NCBI GenBank assembly: GCA_003598085.1
Contig: QZKU01000076.1
Location: 1-41,438 of the forward strand
DNA from: Candidatus Abyssobacteria bacterium SURF_5
GTDB taxonomy: Bacteria > Abyssobacteria > SURF-5
Reading direction: 5' to 3'
DNA: 41,438 nt
Notes under the pieces: generated by a model
Told to the model about the DNA's origin: nothing
The model's input: only the letters and a program-made list of their open reading frames with translations
The model's database searches: none
Made by a program: the position numbers and the translations under genes
In this document: piece after piece, positions 34,164-41,433 of the stretch
Layout of the letters: each line of letters begins with the position of its first letter
How positions within the stretch are numbered: position 1 is the first letter of the stretch

Positions 34164-35332
34164 GAAGGAATCGCTTCCTTAAAGATAACGCTGCGGTAGC
34201 ATCGCGCCACTTTCTTCCCCCAATCCTTTATATCGAAATATTCAGCCGCTCGGTCCGCCGCCCTGGCGCCCATTTGACGCCTGAATTCGTCATCCTTCAA
34301 CATCCTGGCAACTGCGTCTGCTACAGCCTGCGGCTGCGGCGGCACGATGAAGCCGGTGTCTCCATTCGCGGGAACATATAATTCGCTGTCCAGCTCATCG
34401 GAGATGACAATTGGAACACCGAAGCTCATCGCTTCCAGCGTCGAGAGGCTGGGAACAACCAACTCGGCCACGTTTACCAGCACGTCGCTGATCGCGTACA
34501 GTTCGTCCATCTCCCAACCGCTCACCCGCCGGTCCACCCAGCGGACATCGGGCCGAAGTCCGTATTCGTCAAGCCGCTTCTGTATCTCGCGACCCAGATT
34601 CGAAGCCTCGTTTTTCGGCCCGACAAACAGGAAACAGATATTTGGAAACCGCTCTTTTATCAGCTTCAGGGCGTCAACGTATACCAGCGGCCGCTTGAAC
34701 GCCATGATGCGGTGGTTGAACAGAATGACTTTTGCATTTTCAGGAATATCGTATTTTGATCGCACCTCATGTCTGTCAATCGTGCGCTGCGCCCTGGCGG
34801 GATCGATCGCATTGTAAAGCAGATACGTGTTCCTCTTTTTTCCCGTCGCTTTCTCGGCAGCCTCGAGCAGAGTTTTATCGTGGCAAAGCAGGAGCTTTGC
34901 CGAGCGCAGCACGCGCTCCAGCCAGCGCCTGTCGTCGGGCGTGATTGCGCCATCCTTCAGGTAATTCCGTTCGCCGCCGTACATGCTCACAATATACGGC
35001 AAGCGGTTGATTCGGGTTGCGAGATATGTGGCTCTGCTTTCCGGCGATTGCCCCATGTGACTGTCGATAAGACGAATGTTATAGTTCCAGCAGATGCGCA
35101 ACAGTTGCAACGCAAACTTCTGCAGCGACCAGCGCGAGGATTCCAGCACGGGCCGAACACAATGGATTCGCGATTCGTATTCGTTCAGATTCGATTCATT
35201 CCACTGAGTCTCGTCAATCCCGTTCCGAGGCGCAAGCACGATCTCGATCTCGTCATCGGCCTGCAGAATTGCCTTGACCTGATCGTGAAGTTGGTTCTCG
35301 ATGACATTTACAAAAAAAAGCGCTCTATACAT
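34160..35332 (-). CDS. Family 4 glycosyltransferase
   Basis: The 390-residue protein begins MYRALFFVNVIENQLHDQVK and shows RLIDSHMGQSPESRATYLA, LLYNAIDPARAQR and VILFNHRIMAFKRPLVYVDA. The donor-site region is AELVVPSLSTLEAMSFGVPI, followed by SDELDSELYVPANGDTGFIV. I chose ATG 35332, four bases after the asnB stop. The open frame continues 25 codons into asnB, but those residues are unrelated. It probably transfers a hexose in the surface glycan. Confidence 0.9.
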   Translation of the reverse strand: MYRALFFVNVIENQLHDQVKAILQADDEIEIVLAPRNGIDETQWNESNLNEYESRIHCVRPVLESSRWSLQKFALQLLRICWNYNIRLIDSHMGQSPESRATYLATRINRLPYIVSMYGGERNYLKDGAITPDDRRWLERVLRSAKLLLCHDKTLLEAAEKATGKKRNTYLLYNAIDPARAQRTIDRHEVRSKYDIPENAKVILFNHRIMAFKRPLVYVDALKLIKERFPNICFLFVGPKNEASNLGREIQKRLDEYGLRPDVRWVDRRVSGWEMDELYAISDVLVNVAELVVPSLSTLEAMSFGVPIVISDELDSELYVPANGDTGFIVPPQPQAVADAVARMLKDDEFRRQMGARAADRAAEYFDIKDWGKKVARCYRSVIFKEAIPS

Positions 35333-35336
35333 TGCA

Positions 35337-37271
35337 TTATTCCGAAGAAGGAAATGGTATGCCGCTTTCCACAGTCCGGGCAAGCGGATTGTTATGCATG
35401 AAGGCATCCAGCCACCACTCGAAACAGAGCAGCGACCAAATCAAGAGCCGATGATTCCTCTTGCCCGCGACGTGCTCATTGATAATCTTTGAAATATATG
35501 CATAATTCAGGAAATCATAGAGATGAGCCTTTTTCTTCAACAGAACATTTTTGACGTACTCGACGCTTTCGCCGCGGTACCAGGATTCGTCGGGTGGGCT
35601 GAATCCCTGTTTCTGGCGCTCGGTTACTTTCGGAGGAAGAAAGTCGGCCATCGCTTTTCGCAAAATCGCTTTCCCATCCCCGGTTTGCAGGTAATAGCGC
35701 TGCTTCTTCGCGAACTCATTCTCATCGACCGCCGCCAGATGATCGAAATTCTGCAGCTTGTAGCGCGCGGGAACTTTCATCGCAAAATCAACCAGATCAT
35801 TGTCAAGGAAAGGAACGCGCACTTCGAGCCCGTGCGCCATCGCGAGCTTGTCCTCGAGCAGGAACAGGCCGTGGAGAAATGTTTTCGCCTCGAAATACAG
35901 AGAGGCATCCACGCAACGCTCCGGCTTGTCCAGTGTCATCGGCAGATCCTTGAAAACATCGCAGAAGCCGCCAAACGCATCGTAGCTCGATACCTTCCTC
36001 CATGTTTCCGCATTGAACAGCGCCTCATGCTCGCCCGAGGGTACCAGCCGCTGCCAATAGTTGTAATATGAATTCAAATACTGCTGTTTCCCGAATCCCT
36101 GTGAGACGGCGCAGTAATAGCGCCAGGGATAGCCTCCGAAAAGCTCGTCGCCGCCCGTCCCCGACAGCGCAACCTTCACGAAGCGCGAAGCCAGCTCCGC
36201 AACGTAATAGTTCGGATAACACATCCCGAGACGCAAGTCCTCGAGGTGCCATACCAGCCGCGGCATCACCCACTGCATGTCGCGCGAATTCAGCACCAGC
36301 TCAAAGTGGCGAGTCTTGAACTGGCTGGACATATACTCGGAGGCGGCGCGCTCATCAAAACCAAGTTCAAACCCGCTCGCCATCGAGAGGTCGAACCCGC
36401 AGGTGAACGTCATCAGGCGCGGCACGTGCCGGCTCGCCAGCGCGACAACTGAGCCGGAATCTATCCCCCCACTAAGATAACTCCCGACCGGCACGTCGCT
36501 CACCAACTGCCGTTTGACCGCCGTGCTGATGTGACCGCACAAGCAATCGGCAACATCCTCCTCGGATCCGACTGAATCATCCGACTCGAAATGATAGTCC
36601 CAATACTTTTCCATGCGGACGCGGGGGCTGCCCTGGATGTCCGAGATCAGCAAACGGCTCGCGCTGGGCATCAGGCGGATTCCCTCGAACAACGTCAAAT
36701 CCGAAAGAACGTTCTGAAACGTGAAGTATTCCGAAAGAGCATCATAGGACAGTTCCGGCCGGACCGCCGGATTGGCGAGTAGCGCCTTGATCTCGGATGC
36801 AAAAAGAAAATACGGTTGGCGATGGTAATAGTAAAGCGGCTTGATCCCGTAACGATCTCTCGCCAGCATCAAAAGCCGCTTTTTCTGATCGACCAGGGCA
36901 AAAGCAAACATCCCATTGAGTTGCATCACGCACTCAGGCCCCATATCTTCGTATAGATGAAGGATGACTTCTACATCGGATTTCGTTCGAAAAACGTGTC
37001 CGGCTTTCTCCAGTTCGCTCCTCAACTCCCGAAAGTTGTAGATTTCGCCGTTACAGGAGATATGGACGCTGCCGTCCTCATTCGCCATCGGCTGTCCGCC
37101 GGTGGCAAGGTCGATAATACTCAACCGCCGGTGGCCAAGGCCGATATTTCCGAGAACGATACTGCTCCCCCCGTCTGGCCCCCGATGCGTGAGCGTGTCA
37201 GTCATTCGTGCGAGTACGCCGGCATCAACCGGCGACTGATCAAGTGTTGCATATCCGACTATTCCACACAT
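35337..37271 (-). CDS. asnB: Asparagine synthase (glutamine-hydrolysing) / AsnB-type amidotransferase
   Basis: The 644-residue protein has an N-terminal class II glutaminase domain with catalytic Cys2 (MCGIVGYATLDQ), GHRRLSIIDLATGGQPM and a C-terminal synthetase domain. The synthetase PP-loop is VGSYLSGGIDSGSVVALASR, and SGTGGDELFGGYPWRYY and VRVPFLDNDLVDFA follow. Classical enzymes convert aspartate to asparagine. Homologues inside surface-polysaccharide loci are often proposed to amidate uronic-acid residues of the glycan. The position, tightly packed between wzt and a glycosyltransferase, fits that second role, but sequence alone cannot separate them. Confidence 0.93.
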   Translation of the reverse strand: MCGIVGYATLDQSPVDAGVLARMTDTLTHRGPDGGSSIVLGNIGLGHRRLSIIDLATGGQPMANEDGSVHISCNGEIYNFRELRSELEKAGHVFRTKSDVEVILHLYEDMGPECVMQLNGMFAFALVDQKKRLLMLARDRYGIKPLYYYHRQPYFLFASEIKALLANPAVRPELSYDALSEYFTFQNVLSDLTLFEGIRLMPSASRLLISDIQGSPRVRMEKYWDYHFESDDSVGSEEDVADCLCGHISTAVKRQLVSDVPVGSYLSGGIDSGSVVALASRHVPRLMTFTCGFDLSMASGFELGFDERAASEYMSSQFKTRHFELVLNSRDMQWVMPRLVWHLEDLRLGMCYPNYYVAELASRFVKVALSGTGGDELFGGYPWRYYCAVSQGFGKQQYLNSYYNYWQRLVPSGEHEALFNAETWRKVSSYDAFGGFCDVFKDLPMTLDKPERCVDASLYFEAKTFLHGLFLLEDKLAMAHGLEVRVPFLDNDLVDFAMKVPARYKLQNFDHLAAVDENEFAKKQRYYLQTGDGKAILRKAMADFLPPKVTERQKQGFSPPDESWYRGESVEYVKNVLLKKKAHLYDFLNYAYISKIINEHVAGKRNHRLLIWSLLCFEWWLDAFMHNNPLARTVESGIPFPSSE

Positions 37272-37301
37272 ATTTTAGTCCGCCCCTGCCATAGGCCGGC
37301 A

Positions 37302-38585
37302 TCATCCTTTACCGGGTTCATCAACCTTTGTCGGTTCCCCGACTCTCTGTAAACTCCAATTCGAATCGCAACTTAAAATGGCTCGCGCGAATTTGCGCCC
37401 ATGAATCCTGAACGAGGTGAATCTCCTTACTTTGACGAGCATCTCACATGTTTCTATTTCTCGAATGCCGAAATCCAGTCGATAGATGCCCGCCACGAGC
37501 GGAGGCTTCCTGATGATGACCTTCAACTGATATTCGCCCGCCTCGAGCTTGTCGAACTCGATATGATCGTCATGGCTGATCAGCCAGATGATCGGCGTGT
37601 TCCGGTCGTCCAGCACCGTGAGAGCAAACTGGGGCTTCCTGATCTCGCGCCACGTCTTGAAATGAAACTTCAAAACGATGTCGTCGCCCGTGCAGATTTC
37701 GGAAGCGCTCCCGTCTTCCCGGCTGCTGATCTCGATTTTTTCGAGCTGCGCATGGTCTCCGAGCGAGAGCGCACCCGGAAGCGCTGGCCGGCCGCTCTCC
37801 CTCTCGCGGCTCCGCTGCTTGATCTCATCGGCCAGAGATTGATAGCAGACGACGCCCTCCTCGACGTCACCATGAAAATAAATCTTCCCGCCATTCAGGA
37901 TGATCAGGTCCGAGCAGATGTTTCGTACATGGTCCAGATGATGACTCACAAACAACACACCTTCGACGGATTCCCGTAGTTCCTTCAACTTCCGGAGACA
38001 TTTGTTCTGAAACGTGAGGTCGCCGACAGACAACACCTCGTCGATCAGCAGGATGCGCGGGCGGATGTTGACCGCTATCGAAAAGCCCAATCGAACGTAC
38101 ATGCCTGACGAGTAGAACCGCACCGGCGTATCGATGAACTCGCCGATCTCGGCGAACTCGATGATCTCATCGAGCTTGCGGTCGATCTCCTTCTTCTTCA
38201 GCCCCACAATCGTGCCGTTCAAATAAATGTTTTCGCGGCCCGTCATGTCCGGATGAAAACCGGCGCCCGCCGAGATCAATGCGCCAATCGGGCCCTTGAT
38301 GTAAACCGCGCCGGCATCGGGAGGATAGATGCCGCCGAGCACCCGAAGCAGCGTCGATTTGCCGGCGCCGTTCACTCCGATGATGCCGAGCGTGTCGCCC
38401 CTCTTGACCTCAAAATTGAGATCGCGCAGCGCCCAGATTTCGTGCTTCCTCAGAATGTCGCGCCGCCGCGGAAACCCCAGCATGCTGAACAGCACATCGG
38501 CGCCGCCATACAGCATGCTCTTGCGCTGATTGATGCAGAATTTCTTCGAGAGACCTTCGCACTTGATGAGTATATCGCCGTCCAC
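37302..38585 (-). CDS. wzt: Polysaccharide ABC exporter ATP-binding subunit with C-terminal glycan-binding extension
   Basis: The 427-residue protein has an ABC domain of the CPS/O-antigen type: Walker A IGVNGAGKSTLLRVLGG near 73, signature FYSSGMYVRLGFSIAV, Walker B PRILLIDEVLSVGD and a switch His (LFVSHHLDHV). Residues ~260-427 form a beta-rich extension like the Wzt C-terminal carbohydrate-binding domain, which in E. coli O8/O9a recognises the capped non-reducing end. It should power export through Wzm. GTG start, with GGAG eight bases upstream inside the 26-bp repeat. In the ancestral arrangement the wzm stop TAG would have overlapped this GTG. Confidence 0.93.
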   Translation of the reverse strand: MDGDILIKCEGLSKKFCINQRKSMLYGGADVLFSMLGFPRRRDILRKHEIWALRDLNFEVKRGDTLGIIGVNGAGKSTLLRVLGGIYPPDAGAVYIKGPIGALISAGAGFHPDMTGRENIYLNGTIVGLKKKEIDRKLDEIIEFAEIGEFIDTPVRFYSSGMYVRLGFSIAVNIRPRILLIDEVLSVGDLTFQNKCLRKLKELRESVEGVLFVSHHLDHVRNICSDLIILNGGKIYFHGDVEEGVVCYQSLADEIKQRSRERESGRPALPGALSLGDHAQLEKIEISSREDGSASEICTGDDIVLKFHFKTWREIRKPQFALTVLDDRNTPIIWLISHDDHIEFDKLEAGEYQLKVIIRKPPLVAGIYRLDFGIREIETCEMLVKVRRFTSFRIHGRKFARAILSCDSNWSLQRVGEPTKVDEPGKG

Positions 38586-38586
38586 T

Positions 38587-38612
38587 ATATCTTCTCCGCC
38601 ACGAGCGGCTCC
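38587..38612. repeat. 26-bp direct repeat, copy 1 (next to wzt)
   Basis: This segment is identical to 39357-39382. On the minus strand it spells the last codons of wzm (EPLVAEKI), followed here by TAG. It also contains the GGAG that serves as ribosome binding site of wzt. It is an orphan wzm tail cut off from its gene by the HEPN-MNT pair. Confidence 0.95.
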
Positions 38613-38628
38613 AATCTAAACATGAATG

Positions 38629-39030
38629 TCAAAGCCTTCCGCGAGCCCATGCAAGAGTTAATTCAGCTATGCGGATAGCTTCTTGCATATCTTCTTGAGT
38701 TATTTCCGACCAATTTCCCGGATACCGAGTTGCCACCGCGTATGGAGTCAGGGAGCCTGCTTCCCTGACAACCTCTGGTAGTTCTATGCCGTTGCTTTCA
38801 GCGATCTCTAGTAGCTCTTCGAGGTCATGGGTCAGAGGAAATTCGATGTTCTCCGACAAGAGAACTGCCTTTATCGCTTTTTCGGCCGATTGCTGGGCGT
38901 GAAAACACACCTGTTCGCGTCGAATGGAACAATCGTCGGCCGCCAGGCGCGCCAGTTTTAAGTCGCTCTCTGCATGATCCATCCATTCCTCCGGCAAGCC
39001 CGGCGCCTTCCCCGGCTCTTTAGGATTCAT
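38629..39030 (-). CDS. HEPN-domain protein of a HEPN-MNT pair (probable toxin)
   Basis: The 133-residue all-helical protein matches the HEPN family: WMDHAESDLKLARLAADD, then REQVCFHAQQSAEKAIKAVL, then LTHDLEELLEIAE, then TPYAVATRYPGN. Arg and His in RREQVCFH have R-x5-H spacing, but this lies in an early helix, so it may not be the RNase motif (R-x4-6-H). HEPN partners of MNT proteins act as RNase-like toxins that the nucleotidyltransferase silences by adding AMP. It overlaps the MNT gene by 11 bases. The pair interrupts wzm-wzt. Confidence 0.85.
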   Translation of the reverse strand: MNPKEPGKAPGLPEEWMDHAESDLKLARLAADDCSIRREQVCFHAQQSAEKAIKAVLLSENIEFPLTHDLEELLEIAESNGIELPEVVREAGSLTPYAVATRYPGNWSEITQEDMQEAIRIAELTLAWARGRL

Positions 39031-39358
39031 ATACCACTTCTCCTTTGCGCAGTGCTTCGCGGTAAATCATGCCCGGCTGGTCCTTCAGTTGCTCCCACTG
39101 TGTCCGGGAGACAACAAGTATATCCATGGGCATCGATATGCCGCGCAACGCCCGGCGGATGCGCACACTCTCTTTCCGTGGGTCCTGAACGTCATCGTCG
39201 GTGATTATCAGGATATCCAGGTCGCTGTTGATGGTGACAGCGCCCCTGACGTAAGAGCCGAACAGGATGATTTTGAGCGGTCGTACCACCTCGATAATCT
39301 TCCGAACAGCCAGCTCGACTTTCTCGGGGGTTATCTTCCAATCATAGGCTTCCATCAT
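39020..39358 (-). CDS. Minimal nucleotidyltransferase (MNT), probable antitoxin
   Basis: The 112-residue protein has the nucleotidyltransferase signature LFGSYVRGAVTINSDLDILI (GS-x10-D-x-D) near residue 33 and a third acidic residue in MPMDILVVSRTQ. MNT proteins pair with HEPN proteins and can transfer AMP to a tyrosine of the partner. The start ATG overlaps the wzm stop (ATGA), and GGAG five bases upstream is inside the 26-bp repeat. The unit therefore borrows the ribosome binding site of wzt. It is co-transcribed with the exporter. Confidence 0.9.
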   Translation of the reverse strand: MMEAYDWKITPEKVELAVRKIIEVVRPLKIILFGSYVRGAVTINSDLDILIITDDDVQDPRKESVRIRRALRGISMPMDILVVSRTQWEQLKDQPGMIYREALRKGEVVYES

Positions 39359-40209
39359 ATCTTCTCCGCCACGAGCGGCTCCGACACGTAAAACAGCCGC
39401 AGCGCCACCAGGAACAGCACAAGCGTCAGCGCCGAAACCAGCAGATAGCTGCCGAAATTCTCAATCGAGCCCCTGGTCAATATGTCGCGGCACGCGCTGA
39501 TCAAATAACTGAGCGGGTTGTACCTGACGAGGAACTTCAGGAACGGATGACTGAAATCGGTCGTGTAGATCACCGGCGTTATGTACATGACCAGCCCGAT
39601 CACCTTGGCTGCAATGTTACCGGCGTCCGTAAAAATGGCCGAAAAAACCGAAATGATCAGCCCCATCGCGGCCCCAAGGAAAAAGAGAGGAAGCATCACC
39701 AGCGGGAAAAAGACCGCCTGCCACGGCGGCGCCACCTCGAACACCAGCATCACGATCACCACAATCGCCAGCGTCATCACGAAATTGGCGAAAACCAGGG
39801 CCACCTGCTTGACCAGCAGCACCTCGTGCTCAAAACGTATCTGTTGCATTAACGTGCCGACAGAACCGAGCGTCTTGCTCGAAGAATCGAAAAACGCCAT
39901 GAACAGGCCCCACATCTGGCTGCCCAGCAGCACGAAAACCGGGTACGGCATGCCGGTATCTCCCGGGTTCAGGATGCCAATATAGTTCATGAAAACCCAC
40001 GTGATGATGCCCAGGATCGGGCCAAGCAGAATCCAGACGTAGCCTAAAATCGAACGCCGGTAGACGATGAAGAAGTCGCGCCGGAACATCTGCCAGATAA
40101 GCTCGCGCCCCTCAACCACATTCCGAAACATCACAAGGCAGGTTCTCACGAAACTCGCTTTCGCCCTCTGATTCGGGTAATACACATCGTGTCCAGTATC
40201 CTGATTCAT
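39355..40209 (-). CDS. wzm: Polysaccharide ABC exporter permease (ABC-2 type)
   Basis: The 284-residue protein has the Wzm/KpsM ABC-2 layout. The cytoplasmic N-terminus contains RDFFIVYRRSILGYVWILLG, the amphipathic/gate segment. Six hydrophobic segments follow, and the conserved VRYNPLSYLISACRDILTRG is present. It forms the transmembrane channel that exports the lipid-linked glycan with Wzt. Its last codons are duplicated next to wzt. ATG 40209 is taken as start; a GTG two codons earlier is possible, and the Shine-Dalgarno is weak in both cases. Confidence 0.92.
   Translation of the reverse strand: MNQDTGHDVYYPNQRAKASFVRTCLVMFRNVVEGRELIWQMFRRDFFIVYRRSILGYVWILLGPILGIITWVFMNYIGILNPGDTGMPYPVFVLLGSQMWGLFMAFFDSSSKTLGSVGTLMQQIRFEHEVLLVKQVALVFANFVMTLAIVVIVMLVFEVAPPWQAVFFPLVMLPLFFLGAAMGLIISVFSAIFTDAGNIAAKVIGLVMYITPVIYTTDFSHPFLKFLVRYNPLSYLISACRDILTRGSIENFGSYLLVSALTLVLFLVALRLFYVSEPLVAEKI
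39357..39382. repeat. 26-bp direct repeat, copy 2 (authentic wzm 3' end)
   Basis: Identical to 38587-38612. Here it is fused to the wzm reading frame, supplies its last eight codons and leads into a TGA stop that overlaps the MNT ATG. The two copies bound a unit of 770 bp counted from repeat to repeat. Confidence 0.95.
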
Positions 40210-40216
40210 TCCCACA

Positions 40217-40245
40217 CACCCCGAAATATAAGGACAGTCCCCATA
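40217..40245. repeat. Degenerate REP-like sequence
   Basis: On the minus strand this reads TATGGGGACTGTCC followed by TTATATTTC. It shares the TATGGGGAC core and the AT-rich flank with the arms of the inverted repeat at 40312-40446. It may be a decayed third copy. Confidence 0.4.
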
Positions 40246-40273
40246 CTTATATCCATAACCATAATTGAATCAA
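40246..40273 (-). promoter_or_regulatory. Weak candidate promoter for wzm
   Basis: On the minus strand TTGATT (40268-40273), 16 bases, then TATAAG (40246-40251). The match is modest in a generally AT-rich gap, so this is tentative. Read-through from the regulator gene is the alternative. Confidence 0.3.
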
Positions 40274-40311
40274 TAACTTATATTAATGGACCTTTTTCAA
40301 CCAGCACAGCT

Positions 40312-40446
40312 AGAAAATATGGGGACAGAGACCATATTTTCACCGTTAATATATGAGTTCTCGTAAATATTTACCAACTTCTTGTTAATCATGAGGCATC
40401 TTAATATAATAACAATAAAAATATGGTCTCTGTCCCCATATTTTCT
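40312..40446. repeat. Pair of 29-bp inverted REP-like repeats around an AT-rich core
   Basis: The arms at 40312-40340 and 40418-40446 are perfect reverse complements, 77 bases apart. Each arm is also a hairpin by itself: AAAATATGG and CCATATTTT flank a nine-base loop. The AT-rich core encodes nothing. The structure lies three bases after the regulator's stop codon. It resembles a REP/REPIN-type element rather than a full insertion sequence, since there is no transposase frame. Confidence 0.85.
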
Positions 40447-40449
40447 CGT

Positions 40450-41037
40450 TTATGCGTCGAGCAGCCAGCAAAGCTTTTCGGCGCCGACGCCGACCTCGGC
40501 CAGTAACGCCGCTATCTCTTCGTGCCCATCCAATTGAGCTACCAGCACCTTATCGAACCTGAGATTTCGCAGGACAATCCGCGGGACAACCGGATGCTCC
40601 TGGAAACGCGGAGCTTCGAAATCGTCGTCCACAACTGCAACTATATTGATATCAAACTCTTCCATTAGCAGCAGGCACAGTTCCGCCAGCTCTCCCGTCC
40701 CGTAAACAACGACATTTCGCTCGCCCGACTGCTCCAAGTGCTTGAGTTTATTCTTGATATCGTCGGTCGCGCTCTTGAAGTACTTGTAGGAGATAAGCGC
40801 AAATTCATAGGTGAGCCTCGTCTTTTCCGCGACCCCGCGCGGAGTGATCAGATACTTGAGGCGGCGCGGCTTGATGCCGCCGATCTTGATGTAGCCTTTT
40901 CGGGCGAGGCGTCTCATATACAGGTTGACCAGACCCGCGGCCATCCCCAATTTATTGCTCAAATGTCGCTGGTTGATATGCTCACTTTTTGAAAGTTCAT
41001 GCAGCAGTTCCAGCTCTTTTATCGATTTTTGGTCCAT
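40450..41037 (-). CDS. Winged-helix (MarR-type EPS-associated) regulator with Rossmann-like C-terminal domain
   Basis: Residues ~1-70 form a winged helix (ELLHELSKSEHINQRHLSNK; a basic GYIKIGGIKPRRLKYLITPR wing) like the MarR-type regulators that head exopolysaccharide loci. After a helical linker, residues ~105-195 resemble a nucleotide-binding Rossmann fold: RNVVVYGTGELAELCLLLME, then NIVAVVDDDFE. This resembles the N-domain of PglD-type sugar acetyltransferases. It may sense a nucleotide or sugar nucleotide and control the locus. It is the first gene of the locus and has its own promoter. The Shine-Dalgarno is poor. Confidence 0.85.
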   Translation of the reverse strand: MDQKSIKELELLHELSKSEHINQRHLSNKLGMAAGLVNLYMRRLARKGYIKIGGIKPRRLKYLITPRGVAEKTRLTYEFALISYKYFKSATDDIKNKLKHLEQSGERNVVVYGTGELAELCLLLMEEFDINIVAVVDDDFEAPRFQEHPVVPRIVLRNLRFDKVLVAQLDGHEEIAALLAEVGVGAEKLCWLLDA

Positions 41038-41075
41038 ATTTCAAGGCGATTTTACGAGTTCAATTTTTAAACCAA

Positions 41076-41104
41076 ATGATAGCATTAAAATGCGGAGAAG
41101 TCAA
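41076..41104 (-). promoter_or_regulatory. Promoter with internal palindrome upstream of the regulator
   Basis: On the minus strand TTGACT (41099-41104), 17 bases, then TATCAT (41076-41081). Between the boxes a GCATT-AA-AATGC inverted repeat (41082-41093) could be an operator, for example for autorepression by the winged-helix protein. The start point would be near 41069. Confidence 0.6.
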
Positions 41105-41386
41105 GAAGGAGGGGACGGAGGAGATGGAGCCTATTTCTCAACAAACATCTCGCAGTTCTCGGGAGGTACAGGATCAATCCCGTGGCGGAAGAGGACGCGG
41201 AGCGGATAGACACAACAGTTTCTTCAAAGGTATGCGAACGTGCGAGCTGGTGCTCACCTATCAATCCACGCAAAATAATTGAAATTATTTTGATGATGAG
41301 TGATATGATGCGTGGGACGCATCAGAAGAAAACCAGAGATAAGAGACTGTCCCGTAATTATTACAAAAAATATTTAGTAAAATATA
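41105..41386. other. Intergenic region with two hairpins
   Basis: No supported gene. A 9-2-9 inverted repeat of AAAATAATT lies at 41272-41291, and an 8-3-8 hairpin (TGATGCGT/ACGCATCA) at 41306-41324. Neither has a clean T-run on either strand. They may be operators or folded leader elements for the genes on either side. GAGACTGTCCC at 41344-41354 faintly recalls the REP-like core. Confidence 0.5.
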
Positions 41387-41415
41387 TTGATATTCACTTG
41401 ATTCTCTGATATACT
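41387..41415 (+). promoter_or_regulatory. Promoter for a plus-strand gene beyond the right edge
   Basis: TTGATA (41387-41392), 17 bases, then TATACT (41410-41415). Transcription should begin near 41422, only a few bases before the ribosome binding site that follows, giving a very short leader. Confidence 0.65.
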
Positions 41416-41426
41416 ACTTCCAACTT

Positions 41427-41433
41427 AGGGAGG
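41427..41433 (+). promoter_or_regulatory. Ribosome binding site at the right edge
   Basis: AGGGAGG lies five bases before the window end, so a start codon is expected within a few bases outside. Nothing of the protein is visible. Confidence 0.6.

Noticed and set aside
40312-40446. Inverted repeats as ends of an insertion sequence
   Set aside because: The whole structure is 135 bp, with no transposase frame and no flanking target duplication that I can see.
41182-41409. 75-codon plus-strand frame near the right edge
   Set aside because: It contains two palindromes and runs into a promoter, and has no ribosome binding site.
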